A program made the translations under genes and the position numbers. From positions 186,001 to 250,000 of the forward strand of contig NZ_JAMLDX010000004.1 of assembly GCF_024211275.1 (NCBI RefSeq): a DNA stretch of 64,000 bases, read 5' to 3'. The notes under the pieces were generated by a model. It saw only the letters and a program-made list of their open reading frames with translations, had not been told where the DNA came from and did not search any database. Source of the stretch: Sphingomonas tagetis. Lineage in GTDB: Bacteria; Pseudomonadota; Alphaproteobacteria; Sphingomonadales; Sphingomonadaceae. Numbering within the stretch: position 1 is the first letter of the stretch; every line of letters starts with the position of its first letter. This document shows positions 55,788-64,000 of this stretch, in pieces.

Positions 55788-56757
55788 GGAAATGAACCTC
55801 ATCGCGGCGATCAATCACACGCTGCGAAGCGAGCTGATCGCCAATGAACGGCTGCGGATCGTCGGCTATGACATCGGCCCGGTCGGCGGTATGTTCCGCG
55901 CAACCGACAACCTCTTCGACGAATTTGGCGAGGACCGGGTCGTCGACACGCCGCTGACAGAAAACGGGATCATGGGCATGGCCGTCGGCATGGCGATCGC
56001 CGGCGACCGGCCGGTGCTCGAAATGCAATTTCTTGGCTTCATGTACAACGCCTGGGGCCAGTTGATCTACCACTTGTCGAACCTGCACCAGAAGACCGGC
56101 GGCGCGATGAAGGTCCCGGTGACGATCCGCGCGGTATTCGGTGGCGGCATCAAACCGTTGCCGTTCCATTCGGAGTCGACCGAAGCATGGTTGATGCACA
56201 CGCCCGGCATTCGCGTGATTTGCCCCAGCACCCCATATCAGGCCAAGGGCCTGCTGCTCTCGTCGCTGCGCTGTGACGATCCGGTCGTTTTCCTCGAGCA
56301 CTCGAAACTCTATCGCGCGTTCCGTGAGCCGGTGCCGACCGGCGACTATCTGCTGCCACTCGATAAATGCCGGATCGTCCAGCCGGGCGAGGATCTGACG
56401 GTGCTGACCTGGGGCAACATGGTGCACGTCTCGACCGAAGCCGCACGGCAGCTCGGTGCGAGCATCGAGCTCATCGATCTTGTCAGCCTGTCGCCGATCG
56501 ATGTCGAGCCGATCCTCGCTTCGGTCAAAAAGACCGGCCGCTGCGTGGTCGTCCACGAAGCGCGGCGCACGTCCGGCCCGGGTGCCGAGCTGATCGCCCT
56601 GATCAATGAATATGCGCTCGAATGGCTGAAGGCGCCCGTCAAGCGGGTCACCGGCTTCGACGTGGCCTTCCCGGACACGTCGACCGAGGACTTCTACCTA
56701 CCCGGCGTCGGCCGCGCGAAGGCGGCTTTCGAAGCCATCTTGAACTTTGAATTCTGA
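55780..56757 (+). CDS. 2-oxo acid dehydrogenase E1 beta subunit
   Basis: 325 residues. Typical E1-beta: LIAAINHTLRSELIANERL, DIGPVGGMFRATDNLFDEFG, DTPLTENGIMGMAVGMAIAG (Glu activating thiamine), the potassium-site segment and a C-terminal transketolase-like domain with VVHEARRTSGPGAELIALI. It pairs with E1-alpha into the alpha2beta2 heterotetramer. Confidence 0.94.
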   Translation: MHEEMNLIAAINHTLRSELIANERLRIVGYDIGPVGGMFRATDNLFDEFGEDRVVDTPLTENGIMGMAVGMAIAGDRPVLEMQFLGFMYNAWGQLIYHLSNLHQKTGGAMKVPVTIRAVFGGGIKPLPFHSESTEAWLMHTPGIRVICPSTPYQAKGLLLSSLRCDDPVVFLEHSKLYRAFREPVPTGDYLLPLDKCRIVQPGEDLTVLTWGNMVHVSTEAARQLGASIELIDLVSLSPIDVEPILASVKKTGRCVVVHEARRTSGPGAELIALINEYALEWLKAPVKRVTGFDVAFPDTSTEDFYLPGVGRAKAAFEAILNFEF

Positions 56758-56772
56758 ACAAGGGTGACGGGG

Positions 56773-58044
56773 ATGCGATACGAGTTTCATTTGCCCGACA
56801 TCGGCGAAGGCCTGACCGAAGCGGTAATCGCTGGCTGGTCGGTGAAGGCCGGCGACGCCGTCAAGGAAGACGATCCGTTGTGCGAGATCGAAACCGACAA
56901 AGCGGTGGTCGAGATCACCGCACCCTGCACCGGCACCGTTATCAGCGTCCGGGGCGAAATCGGCGAAACGCTGAAGGTCGGCACTGTCATCACGGTGTTC
57001 GAGACTGAAAAGCTGCCGGTCGGCGCAGGACGGGGCGGTCATGGGCAAGCGGTCGAGGAAGCCGAGCCGCCGCTCGCGCAGCCCGCGGCGCCTCCAGCCG
57101 AAATTCCAGCCTCAGGCGGTGCGTCACCTGTCGCGTTCGATCGCGCCATCCGCGCTACCCCTGCGACGCGCAGGCTGGCGCGCGAGCAGGGCGTGGACCT
57201 CGCGACGGTTGCCGGGACGGGCCCGGGTGGTCGAGTGCTGCAAAACGACGTGATGCGGTTTGCAGATGGCGGGCAGATAGGGCAGGCGACAGGGGCGACC
57301 GGATCGTCCGGAGGCCGCTTCACCATCGCGCCGATCCCGCGCGAACCGGGTCAGACGCGGCAACCGCTGACCGGGCTGCGTAGGGTCGTGGCGGATCAGA
57401 TGGTCCGCTCGGTCACGCTAGTCCCGCATGCTTCATCGTCTTTCCGCTGTGAGGCGGGGCGGTTCCAGACGTTGCGCAAGCTATTGCAGGAACGGCTGGG
57501 CACGCGAATCTCGTTCACCGCAATGGTGATGAAAGCGATGGTGTCGGCGATCCAGCGATACCCTACTTTCAACCAGAGCATCGACGAGACGACGAATGAG
57601 GTCGTGACGCCGCCCTTCGTCAACATCGGCTTTGCGACTCATACCGATGACGGCCTGATTGTGCCGGTAATTAAGGACTGCGGCGCGCGCACGCTGACAG
57701 AAATCTCCGGCGAGATCGATCGGCTGGCCGCACTGGCGCGCAGCCGCAAGATCGCGCCGGGAGATTTGCGCGGCGGCACGATCACGCTCAGCAATGTGGG
57801 CAGCCACGGTCGCGCCGAAGCCATTGGCGGGCGGCTGATCGTCAATCATCCGCAGGCAGCAATCATCGGCATGACGCGCATCCGTCCGCTGCCGATCGTA
57901 CGTGACGGCCAAGTCGTCGCGGCACCGTGCCTCGATTTCCATACCTCGTACGATCACCGGATCATCGACGGCATTTATGCCGGTCTTTTCATGGAGCACC
58001 TTATCGACGTGATCGAAGAGCCGGGCATGATGCTTGCGAACTGA
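56773..58044 (+). CDS. 2-oxo acid dehydrogenase E2 (dihydrolipoamide acyltransferase)
   Basis: 423 residues from the ATG at 56773 (AAGGGTGACGGGG ahead). One lipoyl domain (about 3-77) with the lipoyl-lysine motif EIETDKAVVEI, a linker rich in Pro and Ala, and a peripheral-subunit-binding domain (about 127-165, TPATRRLAREQGVDLATVAG). The catalytic domain (about 195-423) ends with the active-site His of SYDHRIIDGIYAG. A single lipoyl domain is usual for branched-chain-type E2. Confidence 0.94.
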   Translation: MRYEFHLPDIGEGLTEAVIAGWSVKAGDAVKEDDPLCEIETDKAVVEITAPCTGTVISVRGEIGETLKVGTVITVFETEKLPVGAGRGGHGQAVEEAEPPLAQPAAPPAEIPASGGASPVAFDRAIRATPATRRLAREQGVDLATVAGTGPGGRVLQNDVMRFADGGQIGQATGATGSSGGRFTIAPIPREPGQTRQPLTGLRRVVADQMVRSVTLVPHASSSFRCEAGRFQTLRKLLQERLGTRISFTAMVMKAMVSAIQRYPTFNQSIDETTNEVVTPPFVNIGFATHTDDGLIVPVIKDCGARTLTEISGEIDRLAALARSRKIAPGDLRGGTITLSNVGSHGRAEAIGGRLIVNHPQAAIIGMTRIRPLPIVRDGQVVAAPCLDFHTSYDHRIIDGIYAGLFMEHLIDVIEEPGMMLAN

Positions 58045-58072
58045 TCCAGCAGGAAACGGAAGAAACGCAGTG

Positions 58073-59548
58073 ATGCAGATGAAATGTGATCTCGTCGTAC
58101 TAGGCGGCGGGCCGGGCGGCTATTCGGCGGCGTTCCGCGCCGCCGATCTGGGACTGGACGTCGCCATTGTCGAAGCGCGCGACACCCTGGGCGGCGTGTG
58201 TTTGAATGTCGGGTGCATCCCGTCCAAAACGTACCTGCACCAGGCCGCCGTCATCCGGGAACTCGAACATTCGCGATCGGTTGGGGTCAACTTCGGGGCG
58301 GTCGAGATCGATCTGACCGCCCTGCGCGCGCACAAGGATGCGATCGTCGGGCGACTTGTCGGCGGGCTGGGTACGATGGCCAGTGCGCGAAAGGTGCGCA
58401 TTGTGCGGGGACGCGGCGAGTTCACCGGCGCCAACAGCGTTCGGGTCGCCCACGGTGACGGCGCTGATGCACTGACAATAGATTTTGCTTATGCAATTGT
58501 TGCGGTGGGCAGTGAGCCGGCGCGGTTGAACGAACTACCGGACGATTCGCGTATTCTCGACTCGACCAGCGCGCTCGACCTGCCGGCTTCCTCCGGCACG
58601 ATGTTGATCGTGGGTGGCGGCATCATCGGACTCGAGATGGCGACGATCTATGCGGCGCTCGGCATGACGATCGATATCGTCGAACTTGGCGACGGGCTGA
58701 TGCCGGGCGCGGATCGCGATCTCGTGACGACGTGGCGCAAGGCAAATGCGCGATATGTGCGCGACATCATGCTTGAGACGAGATTGAGCGGGGTCGAAGT
58801 GGATAACGCGGGTCTGTCCGTCAGTTTCGAAGGCAAGGCGGCGCCGGACCAGCCCAAACGCTATGACTATATGCTGATGGCGATCGGCCGCATACCGAAC
58901 GGGCGCGGGATCGCAGGCGACGCCGCTGGACTCACCGTCACGCCGCATGGCTTCGTACCGGTCGACGTCCAGATGCGAAGCAATGTCCGCAACATCTTCG
59001 CCATTGGCGATGTTGTCGGGGGACCCATGCTGGCGCACAAGGCCGTCCATGAGGGGCATGTCGCGGCCGAAGTCATCGCGGGCGAGCATAGCAAGGACGC
59101 GCATCTGTCCACGGCGGCATTCGACGCACGCGTCATTCCATCGGTCGCCTATACCGTGCCGGAAGTCGCATGGGCGGGCCTGACCGAGACCGAGGCAAAG
59201 CTGAACGGCCAGGCGGTGGATGTCGTCAAATTCCCTTGGGTGGCCAGCGGCCGTGCGCTCGCCAACGGCTGCGAGAACGGCTTCACCAAATTGCTGTTTA
59301 ACAAAGATACGCGCGTCCTGCTCGGCGGCGCACTGATCGGGCCGAGCGCTGGCGACATGATCGGCGAGATCGCTCACGCCATCGAGATGGGCTCCGAAGC
59401 CGCTGACTTGGCGCTCACGATTCATCCGCACCCGACGCTCGGTGAAACGATCGGATTAGGAGCCGAGGTCGCGGAGGGGACCTGCACGGATCTGCCCGCG
59501 GCGACGGGTACTCATCGTGCTGGCCGTGCTCCAACTCGCGCGGCATAG
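58073..59548 (+). CDS. lpdA: Dihydrolipoyl dehydrogenase (E3)
   Basis: 491 residues from the ATG at 58073 (an ATG at 58079 is also possible). FAD fold VVLGGGPGGYSAAFRAADLG, the redox disulphide GGVCLNVGCIPSK, a second dinucleotide fold LIVGGGIIGLEMATIYAALG, FAIGDVVGGPMLAHKA, and the dimer-interface HPHPTLGE carrying the catalytic His-Glu pair. With E1 and E2 it completes the complex in one operon, independent of a housekeeping E3. Confidence 0.95.
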   Translation: MQMKCDLVVLGGGPGGYSAAFRAADLGLDVAIVEARDTLGGVCLNVGCIPSKTYLHQAAVIRELEHSRSVGVNFGAVEIDLTALRAHKDAIVGRLVGGLGTMASARKVRIVRGRGEFTGANSVRVAHGDGADALTIDFAYAIVAVGSEPARLNELPDDSRILDSTSALDLPASSGTMLIVGGGIIGLEMATIYAALGMTIDIVELGDGLMPGADRDLVTTWRKANARYVRDIMLETRLSGVEVDNAGLSVSFEGKAAPDQPKRYDYMLMAIGRIPNGRGIAGDAAGLTVTPHGFVPVDVQMRSNVRNIFAIGDVVGGPMLAHKAVHEGHVAAEVIAGEHSKDAHLSTAAFDARVIPSVAYTVPEVAWAGLTETEAKLNGQAVDVVKFPWVASGRALANGCENGFTKLLFNKDTRVLLGGALIGPSAGDMIGEIAHAIEMGSEAADLALTIHPHPTLGETIGLGAEVAEGTCTDLPAATGTHRAGRAPTRAA

Positions 59549-60346
59549 CGGAAACGGTGGCGGCAATGGCACCTTGTGCGAGCGGGGCGTGAGAGGCGTG
59601 GCAGGTTATTGCGACGGCGCCGCTGTGCGGCGTGTTGCGCCGGTCCTAAGCTGATCGTGAACGACTCGGTAGACCTTCACTGCAACCCGACCTTTAGTTT
59701 ATTGATGAAGGCCGGGATGCCAGGATCCCCGCCGTCTTTCATCCACGTACTGTGTTGACATCGCAGGCTTCGGCAGTGCAATCTTCGCCGCGCCCAGGAT
59801 AAAGATCGCTCAATCCCCGTGTTAGCGGTCTCTCCGTTGCCCCATATCGGCATTGGAAAAGTTTTTGTGCGGCGAAGAGGCGATGAACCGATGTTCCGCT
59901 CCGGATGTCCCGGCAGTTCGCGGCGGTCTGTTGCTCAGCAGCGCAGGCGTATGGGGTCAATTCGGCGCGCGCATCAGTTGGTGTGCACTTCTAGGCGGTT
60001 GAACTTCAAGGCAGCTGCCAAATCCGCTCTGATTGGAACCCGGAACTGGGTTTAAAGCTCTGTTCGCTCAGTTTGAATTAGTGATGGCGCGGCGCCATCC
60101 TCGCGCCAGATCGAGTTGGTGTAAAGGCGGTGTCAGTAGACTGATCACCAGCGACGACGTGATTTGTGATTACCGATTTTCTTCCCGGGGCAATGGCTGG
60201 GCGGTGTGGCCAAGTGAGGTAGCAGGGCTGACTAAACGGCGCCGCTGAAGTGAAGAGCGCAGGTCCTACCGACCTTGGTGGTTTATCCGGAGTAGAACTC
60301 TAGACACGGTTCCGTGTCTCCTACGGCCGCTGGTGGGCACTCTGCT
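59549..60346. other. 798-bp stretch without a supported gene
   Basis: Open frames here are short and show no family pattern. Base use is less GC-rich than in the flanking genes and no strong repeat or RNA gene was found. A stretch at about 60210-60290 superficially resembles a tRNA but lacks a T-arm (see rejected). Confidence 0.55.
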
Positions 60347-61537
60347 TCAGCAGGATAGCTGTCGGTCGCGCAGCCACGTCTGCACCAGTTGTGTGGCCTG
60401 TCGCAATTGCTGCGGCTGACCTGCATAGTAATGATTGGCATCCACGGCGCGCTCGAACTGTTTGTCGTGGCTGAACGCCGCCTCGAAGATCATGCGAGGA
60501 TGAGGCTGCGGGACGCCATCGTCGGCGGTGTTCTCGATCACCAGCATGGGTGCCGTGATCGACGCTGCGCAATATAGTCCGTCGGCCTGACTGTCGTCGA
60601 TCGACCATTGCGAAAGCCAAGCCCGCAAGGTCGAGAAGCGCGCCAGGCCGACCGGGCCCGAATTGGCGGTTTCGGGATTGCCAAGATAGCACCATCCTGG
60701 CTTGCGCTCGTTGGGGTCCAGCGTGGGATCGAGAAAGCGGGGATCCGCCAAGGTGCGGTGCGTGACGAAACCGCGCTCGACCTCGGCGCCGCCTTTGTCC
60801 TTCAGCATTGCCATCGTCTCCTTGACGGTGGCGGTGATCCGTCGCACCCGCGCAAGCTGCGCCGCGCGATAGCGCTCGACGAAGGCCGCGCCGTAGGGCG
60901 GGCGGTTCGGGTTTGCGATATCGTAAATGTCGAGGTGGCGGTCGCGAATGTCGGGCTTGCTTTCGTCGAGCACCGAGGGGTCGATCATATCGACCAGCAG
61001 ACGCGCGCGCGAGATGTGCGCGGCCTGAAAGACGAGCGCGTCGGCGGGGATGAGGCCGGCACCTGCGATATCGACCGGATCGCCGGCCGGCGTGTGCGTG
61101 ATGGTCGGGCGCTCGGCCTGCGACTGGTAGAACAGGGCGAGCGATCCACCGCCCGACCAGCCGACGATCACCACCTTCTCATAGCCCCAGACCGCCTTGG
61201 CGTGCCGGATATAGGCGCCCAGGTCGAGCACCACCTTTTCCAGAATGGCGGCGGTGTCGTTGCGAGCGTAGCGCGTTCCGGCGCAGAGCACATGGGCACC
61301 CATCCGTGCAGCCTCCTGCGGTACCGGCAGCAGCTGCAAAGTGGAGGAGGGGTGCATGAAGACGAGCAGCGTTCGGGATGCGCGATCGACCGGCCGGATC
61401 AGCACGCCTTCAAGGTTGACCAGCCCCTGACTTCCGGAAAACCCATAGGTTTCGGTGAATTGCGACGTCTCGTCGTAGGAGACGTGCACCCATTCGAATT
61501 CGATCTCACAAGCCATTGGTTTCTCGACCTTCAACAT
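60347..61537 (-). CDS. Alpha/beta-hydrolase of an uncharacterised cluster type
   Basis: 396 residues from the ATG at 61537; the ATG at 61516 is an alternative with a slightly better ribosome site. The core has VFMHPSST, the nucleophile elbow VGWSGGGS (about 145), a long cap region (about 175-300) and a C-terminal APMLVIENTADDGVP acid strand with the final His in DANHYYAG. No signal peptide. It is larger than typical esterases because of the cap. It may hydrolyse a C-C bond, ester or thioester in the same pathway as the divergent VOC gene. Confidence 0.85.
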   Translation of the reverse strand: MLKVEKPMACEIEFEWVHVSYDETSQFTETYGFSGSQGLVNLEGVLIRPVDRASRTLLVFMHPSSTLQLLPVPQEAARMGAHVLCAGTRYARNDTAAILEKVVLDLGAYIRHAKAVWGYEKVVIVGWSGGGSLALFYQSQAERPTITHTPAGDPVDIAGAGLIPADALVFQAAHISRARLLVDMIDPSVLDESKPDIRDRHLDIYDIANPNRPPYGAAFVERYRAAQLARVRRITATVKETMAMLKDKGGAEVERGFVTHRTLADPRFLDPTLDPNERKPGWCYLGNPETANSGPVGLARFSTLRAWLSQWSIDDSQADGLYCAASITAPMLVIENTADDGVPQPHPRMIFEAAFSHDKQFERAVDANHYYAGQPQQLRQATQLVQTWLRDRQLSC

Positions 61538-61682
61538 CGCGCGCACCGTGGTCCTTGGCCGGATGAGTCGATCCCTGCATCATCGACCTCGCAAAAGGAT
61601 CTTTGGCGACGGATGCGATCATCAGCGCGCGAAGCGGCGCGGCAGCCATGGCAATAGTCCACGATGCGCTGCCGGCCGGCTA

Positions 61683-61732
61683 TCCCCCCTTTCGGGGACC
61701 GCGGCGATCGACAGGTCCCCATTGCGAGGGAC
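61683..61732. promoter_or_regulatory. Two G/C dyads in the hydrolase-VOC divergent region
   Basis: TCCCC (61683-61687) and GGGGA (61694-61698) are followed by GTCCC (61715-61719) and GGGAC (61728-61732). The two dyads are similar and lie 67-116 bp from the VOC start. They could be binding sites for the LuxR-type regulator encoded at 62459-63265. Confidence 0.3.
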
Positions 61733-61798
61733 TGCGCGCGGCCATCGATGAAGCTATGATTCGGCTCGGAATTTTGCGCCGTGATGGAGCCACAAGCA

Positions 61799-62416
61799 AT
61801 GAACAACGCGGACCAGGCGGAGCGGCCGACCGTCAGCAAAGGCCTGGTGCCGCTCATGCTCAACCATGCCGCGTGGGTCACACACGACGTGGAGGCAACG
61901 GCGGATTTCTACATCAACGTCATGGGCATGGAACTGGCCAGCACGGTCTATGACGACAGCGTGCCGTCAACCGGCGATCCGTTTCCATACTTTCACATCT
62001 TCTTCCGCATGCAGGACGGCCCGACCATCGCCTTTTTCGAGGTGCCGGGCCTGCCCGCCCGACCAGCGGTCGCGCACCCCGCATACGATATTTTCGACCA
62101 CATCGCACTTGAGGTCGCGGATCGCGAGGAAGTGGACCGTTGGGCGGTATGGCTTGCGCAGAACGACGTGGATGTCGTCGGTCCGACCGATCACAAGGGC
62201 TTGATCTACAGCATCTATTTTCATGATCCCAATGGCATGCGCCTCGAGATTACGGCGCCGCTGGACCCGCTGTGGAACCAGCATACGGAGCAGGGCTATG
62301 CGGATCTGAAGATGTGGTGCGATGCCAAGAAGCGGGCGGCTGCCGAAAGGCTCGAGGCCGGGCCGGTGCTGCGCGACCTGATTCGAAAGACCCGGGAACG
62401 CTATCAACCGGATTGA
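61799..62416 (+). CDS. VOC-family protein (dioxygenase/glyoxalase-like)
   Basis: 205 residues from the ATG at 61799 with GGAG nine bases ahead. H-H-E ligands: His in LNHAAWVTHDVEATADFYINVMGM, His in FDHIALEVADREEVDRW and Glu in MRLEITAPL. IYSIYFHDPNGMRLEI is the usual close of single-pair VOC enzymes. The C-terminal helix (KKRAAAERLEAGPVLRDLIRK) is an extension. The convergent LuxR gene follows after 42 bp. Confidence 0.85.
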   Translation: MNNADQAERPTVSKGLVPLMLNHAAWVTHDVEATADFYINVMGMELASTVYDDSVPSTGDPFPYFHIFFRMQDGPTIAFFEVPGLPARPAVAHPAYDIFDHIALEVADREEVDRWAVWLAQNDVDVVGPTDHKGLIYSIYFHDPNGMRLEITAPLDPLWNQHTEQGYADLKMWCDAKKRAAAERLEAGPVLRDLIRKTRERYQPD

Positions 62417-62458
62417 ACCGCGCGGTTTCCCGCCGCCCCCACGGTCGTCCGAGCCGGC

Positions 62459-63265
62459 TCAGTGGCGCGTATGCCACAGATCGAGATACCAGATCAGAAG
62501 TTCGTGGCGCGAGGCGATGCCAAGGCGGCTATAGGCGCGCTTGCGATAGGTGGTGACCGTTTCCTCGCCGATTTCCAGATCCGCTGCGATGCCGGCGGCG
62601 GAAACGCCGTAGAGCAACCGCGCGCAGACTTCCGCTTCGCGACGCTTGAGCGGTGACCTTGCCGACGCGATGCATTGTTCGATGTGCGGAAGGGACGTCA
62701 GGGGATTGGCGCTGCCAAGGCGGCGAGCCATGATCGCCCCGTGCTTCTCGACCAGCGCGAGCAGCAGAGGCACGTTGCGCTTGATCGACGCGAACGCATT
62801 CGCCGTAAATTGACCGACCTCGTGCGATCGCAAGAGGCTGAGCCCGAACACTCCGCTCTCGTTCCGGCTGCAAAGCAGCACGCGATCGCAGATGCGGGTC
62901 GGCTCGTAGACTTGCTCGACGAAGCTGGCGTCGCGAACATCGGAAATGTGGCAGCGCACGACACCGGTCGATTGTCGATCAAGCTGCGCCGTGGCCGCGC
63001 GCATCATCGGGTCGCGCCGCCACCATCCATTCGTGTAACTCGCGAACTGCCGCTGCCCTCGACCGATCGGTCTGACGCTCGCAAATGCAAGCCCTGCCAT
63101 TTCATCGAAACTGACATGGAGAACGGCGCAGTGTTCCGCGCCGCACAAATCGTTCAGACAATGCAACAGTCGCGCGCCGAACGTTTCGTCCCCAATGGCT
63201 TCGATCAATGCAGCCAAGAACTGGGGCGCGATCTCCCGACCTGCTACCTGGCCCGCAGCGAGCAT
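62459..63265 (-). CDS. LuxR-type helix-turn-helix regulator
   Basis: 268 residues from the ATG at 63265 with AGGAGA ahead. The N-terminal half is an unassigned sensor-like domain (FGARLLHCLNDLCGAEHCAVLH). The C-terminal GerE/LuxR helix-turn-helix is LKRREAEVCARLLYGVSAAGIAADLEIGEETVTTYRKRAYSRLGI (about 208-255). No receiver domain or autoinducer-type fold was recognised. Sphingomonad LuxR proteins of this build often control neighbouring catabolic genes. Confidence 0.88.
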   Translation of the reverse strand: MLAAGQVAGREIAPQFLAALIEAIGDETFGARLLHCLNDLCGAEHCAVLHVSFDEMAGLAFASVRPIGRGQRQFASYTNGWWRRDPMMRAATAQLDRQSTGVVRCHISDVRDASFVEQVYEPTRICDRVLLCSRNESGVFGLSLLRSHEVGQFTANAFASIKRNVPLLLALVEKHGAIMARRLGSANPLTSLPHIEQCIASARSPLKRREAEVCARLLYGVSAAGIAADLEIGEETVTTYRKRAYSRLGIASRHELLIWYLDLWHTRH

Positions 63266-63392
63266 CTTGAACTCTCCTGAACACCTGCGTTGGGCAGATC
63301 CTGATCAGACAATAGCATAGCCGCATTGGCGGTGACAAAGATCCATCGCGCAGCGCAACGCGCATGGCGATGCGATGTCGGTCGTGCCAACG

Positions 63393-64000
63393 TCAGGTCT
63401 CCGTGCGCCCCGGCGCGAGCTGCAACGCGCTCTGCAAGAGCGTCACCAGCGTCTCGATTGCTTGATCGTCGGGGACATCGGCATCCGGATAATCGAGCCG
63501 GCAGATTTCCCAGTTAAAGAACCCGAATTCGAACAGGCCGAGGAGCGCTGACCCTGCAAGGTCAGGATCCATGCCTTGGCATAGGCCCACGGCCTGCTGC
63601 TTCCGAATCCGATATGCGAACGATCGTATGCCGGCTTTGCGAAGCTTTTGCCACTCGGCGCGAATTTCGTCGTCAGTCAGGGCCGTTTCAAACAGGCCCT
63701 TTACGTCGCCTCTATGCTCTTTGTAGCGATGCCACAGGCCTTGGACCGTGGCACGCACCAGCGCGGCCGGGTCGTCGGTGTAATCACCCGGGTCAGGCGC
63801 GGTGTCTGACAGATTGTCGCCAAATTCTTCGACGAGCGAGGCAAACAACTCTCGCTTGTTCTTGAAGTAGGAATAGAACAGGCCCGAGGATCTGCCGGCA
63901 TGCTGCACGATATCAACGATGCGTGTGTTGACGAGCCCATCGCGCGAGATCACTTCGCGAGCGGCAAGCAGCAGATCCGCTCTCGTCCGTTCGGATTTCG
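63393..64000 (-). CDS. TetR-family regulator, N-terminus beyond window end
   Basis: The frame is open to the window edge: SERTRADLLLAAREVISRDG precedes VNTRIVDIVQHAGRSSGLFYSYFKNKRELFASL, the helix-turn-helix. The C-terminal half (about 65-186 of the visible part) is a TetR_C-type domain ending LLQSALQLAPGRTET. An internal GTG at 63953 is not the real start, because it falls inside the DNA-binding domain. Confidence 0.9.
   Translation of the reverse strand, partial: KSERTRADLLLAAREVISRDGLVNTRIVDIVQHAGRSSGLFYSYFKNKRELFASLVEEFGDNLSDTAPDPGDYTDDPAALVRATVQGLWHRYKEHRGDVKGLFETALTDDEIRAEWQKLRKAGIRSFAYRIRKQQAVGLCQGMDPDLAGSALLGLFEFGFFNWEICRLDYPDADVPDDQAIETLVTLLQSALQLAPGRTET

Noticed and set aside
60210..60290. 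tRNA-like stretch (GGCCAAGTGAGGTAGC and following)
   Set aside because: The D-arm-like look is not backed by a T-arm (GGTTCGAATCC-type) or by an acceptor stem that pairs.

Overview
The window is GC-rich, densely coded DNA from an alphaproteobacterium, most likely a Sphingomonas-type member of the Sphingomonadales. That placement is inference. It rests on three long TonB-dependent receptors, a CC0125/CC1285-type lipoprotein, a GH106 alpha-L-rhamnosidase, the non-E. coli-type rhamnose pathway (RhaI plus a fused aldolase/dehydrogenase) and many VOC, SDR and TetR genes typical of sphingomonad catabolic islands. No tRNA, rRNA, CRISPR array or prophage was seen.

Layout. (1) 1-8391 is core-like: a TonB-dependent receptor cut by the window start, a folate/pterin operon (folE, a pteridine-reductase-like SDR, folB, a TonB-like protein), a small exported-type ORF just ahead of secA, secA, and a convergent lipoprotein gene. 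(2) 8392-10873 is decayed DNA: an AbiEi-like antitoxin fragment, an esterase tail and two IS3-family remnants. (3) 10874-19880 holds a complete L-rhamnose pathway: isomerase, aldolase/dehydrogenase, kinase, L-lactate dehydrogenase, RhaT transporter and a DeoR regulator, plus a lipoprotein esterase broken by a frameshift. (4) 19921-28369 holds a LysR regulator and an aromatic-ring module (amidohydrolase, MhpA-type hydroxylase, GlcG-like protein, two-domain VOC dioxygenase, fumarylacetoacetase-type hydrolase) followed by a TonB-dependent receptor. (5) 28432-34487 holds an esterase, a GH1 glycosidase, a small membrane protein and a GH106 alpha-L-rhamnosidase. Regions 3-5 read together as one locus for importing a rhamnosylated aromatic glycoside (a flavonoid rhamnoside or rutinoside is my favoured guess), stripping its sugars, burning the rhamnose and opening the aromatic ring.

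(6) 34488-37583 is again mosaic: a LysR fragment, IS5- and IS3-family remnants, and one intact Tat-exported nucleoside-hydrolase-like gene. (7) 37584-48132 is a second catabolic block: SnoaL-like protein, KstD-like flavoprotein, SDR, two VOC proteins, NmrA-like protein, TetR regulator, TonB-dependent receptor and an epoxide-hydrolase-like enzyme. (8) 48590-59548 is a beta-oxidation-type operon (thiolase, hydratase/dehydrogenase fusion, two SDRs) behind a TetR regulator with a clear operator, followed by a complete four-gene 2-oxo acid dehydrogenase complex. (9) 60347-64000 holds an alpha/beta hydrolase, another VOC protein, a LuxR-type regulator and a TetR gene cut by the window end.

The two catabolic blocks are separated and flanked by IS debris, which suggests assembly by horizontal transfer next to the folE/secA backbone. 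The substrate of blocks 7-9 cannot be read from the sequence; a polycyclic, terpenoid or lignin-type aromatic compound would fit the enzyme set.
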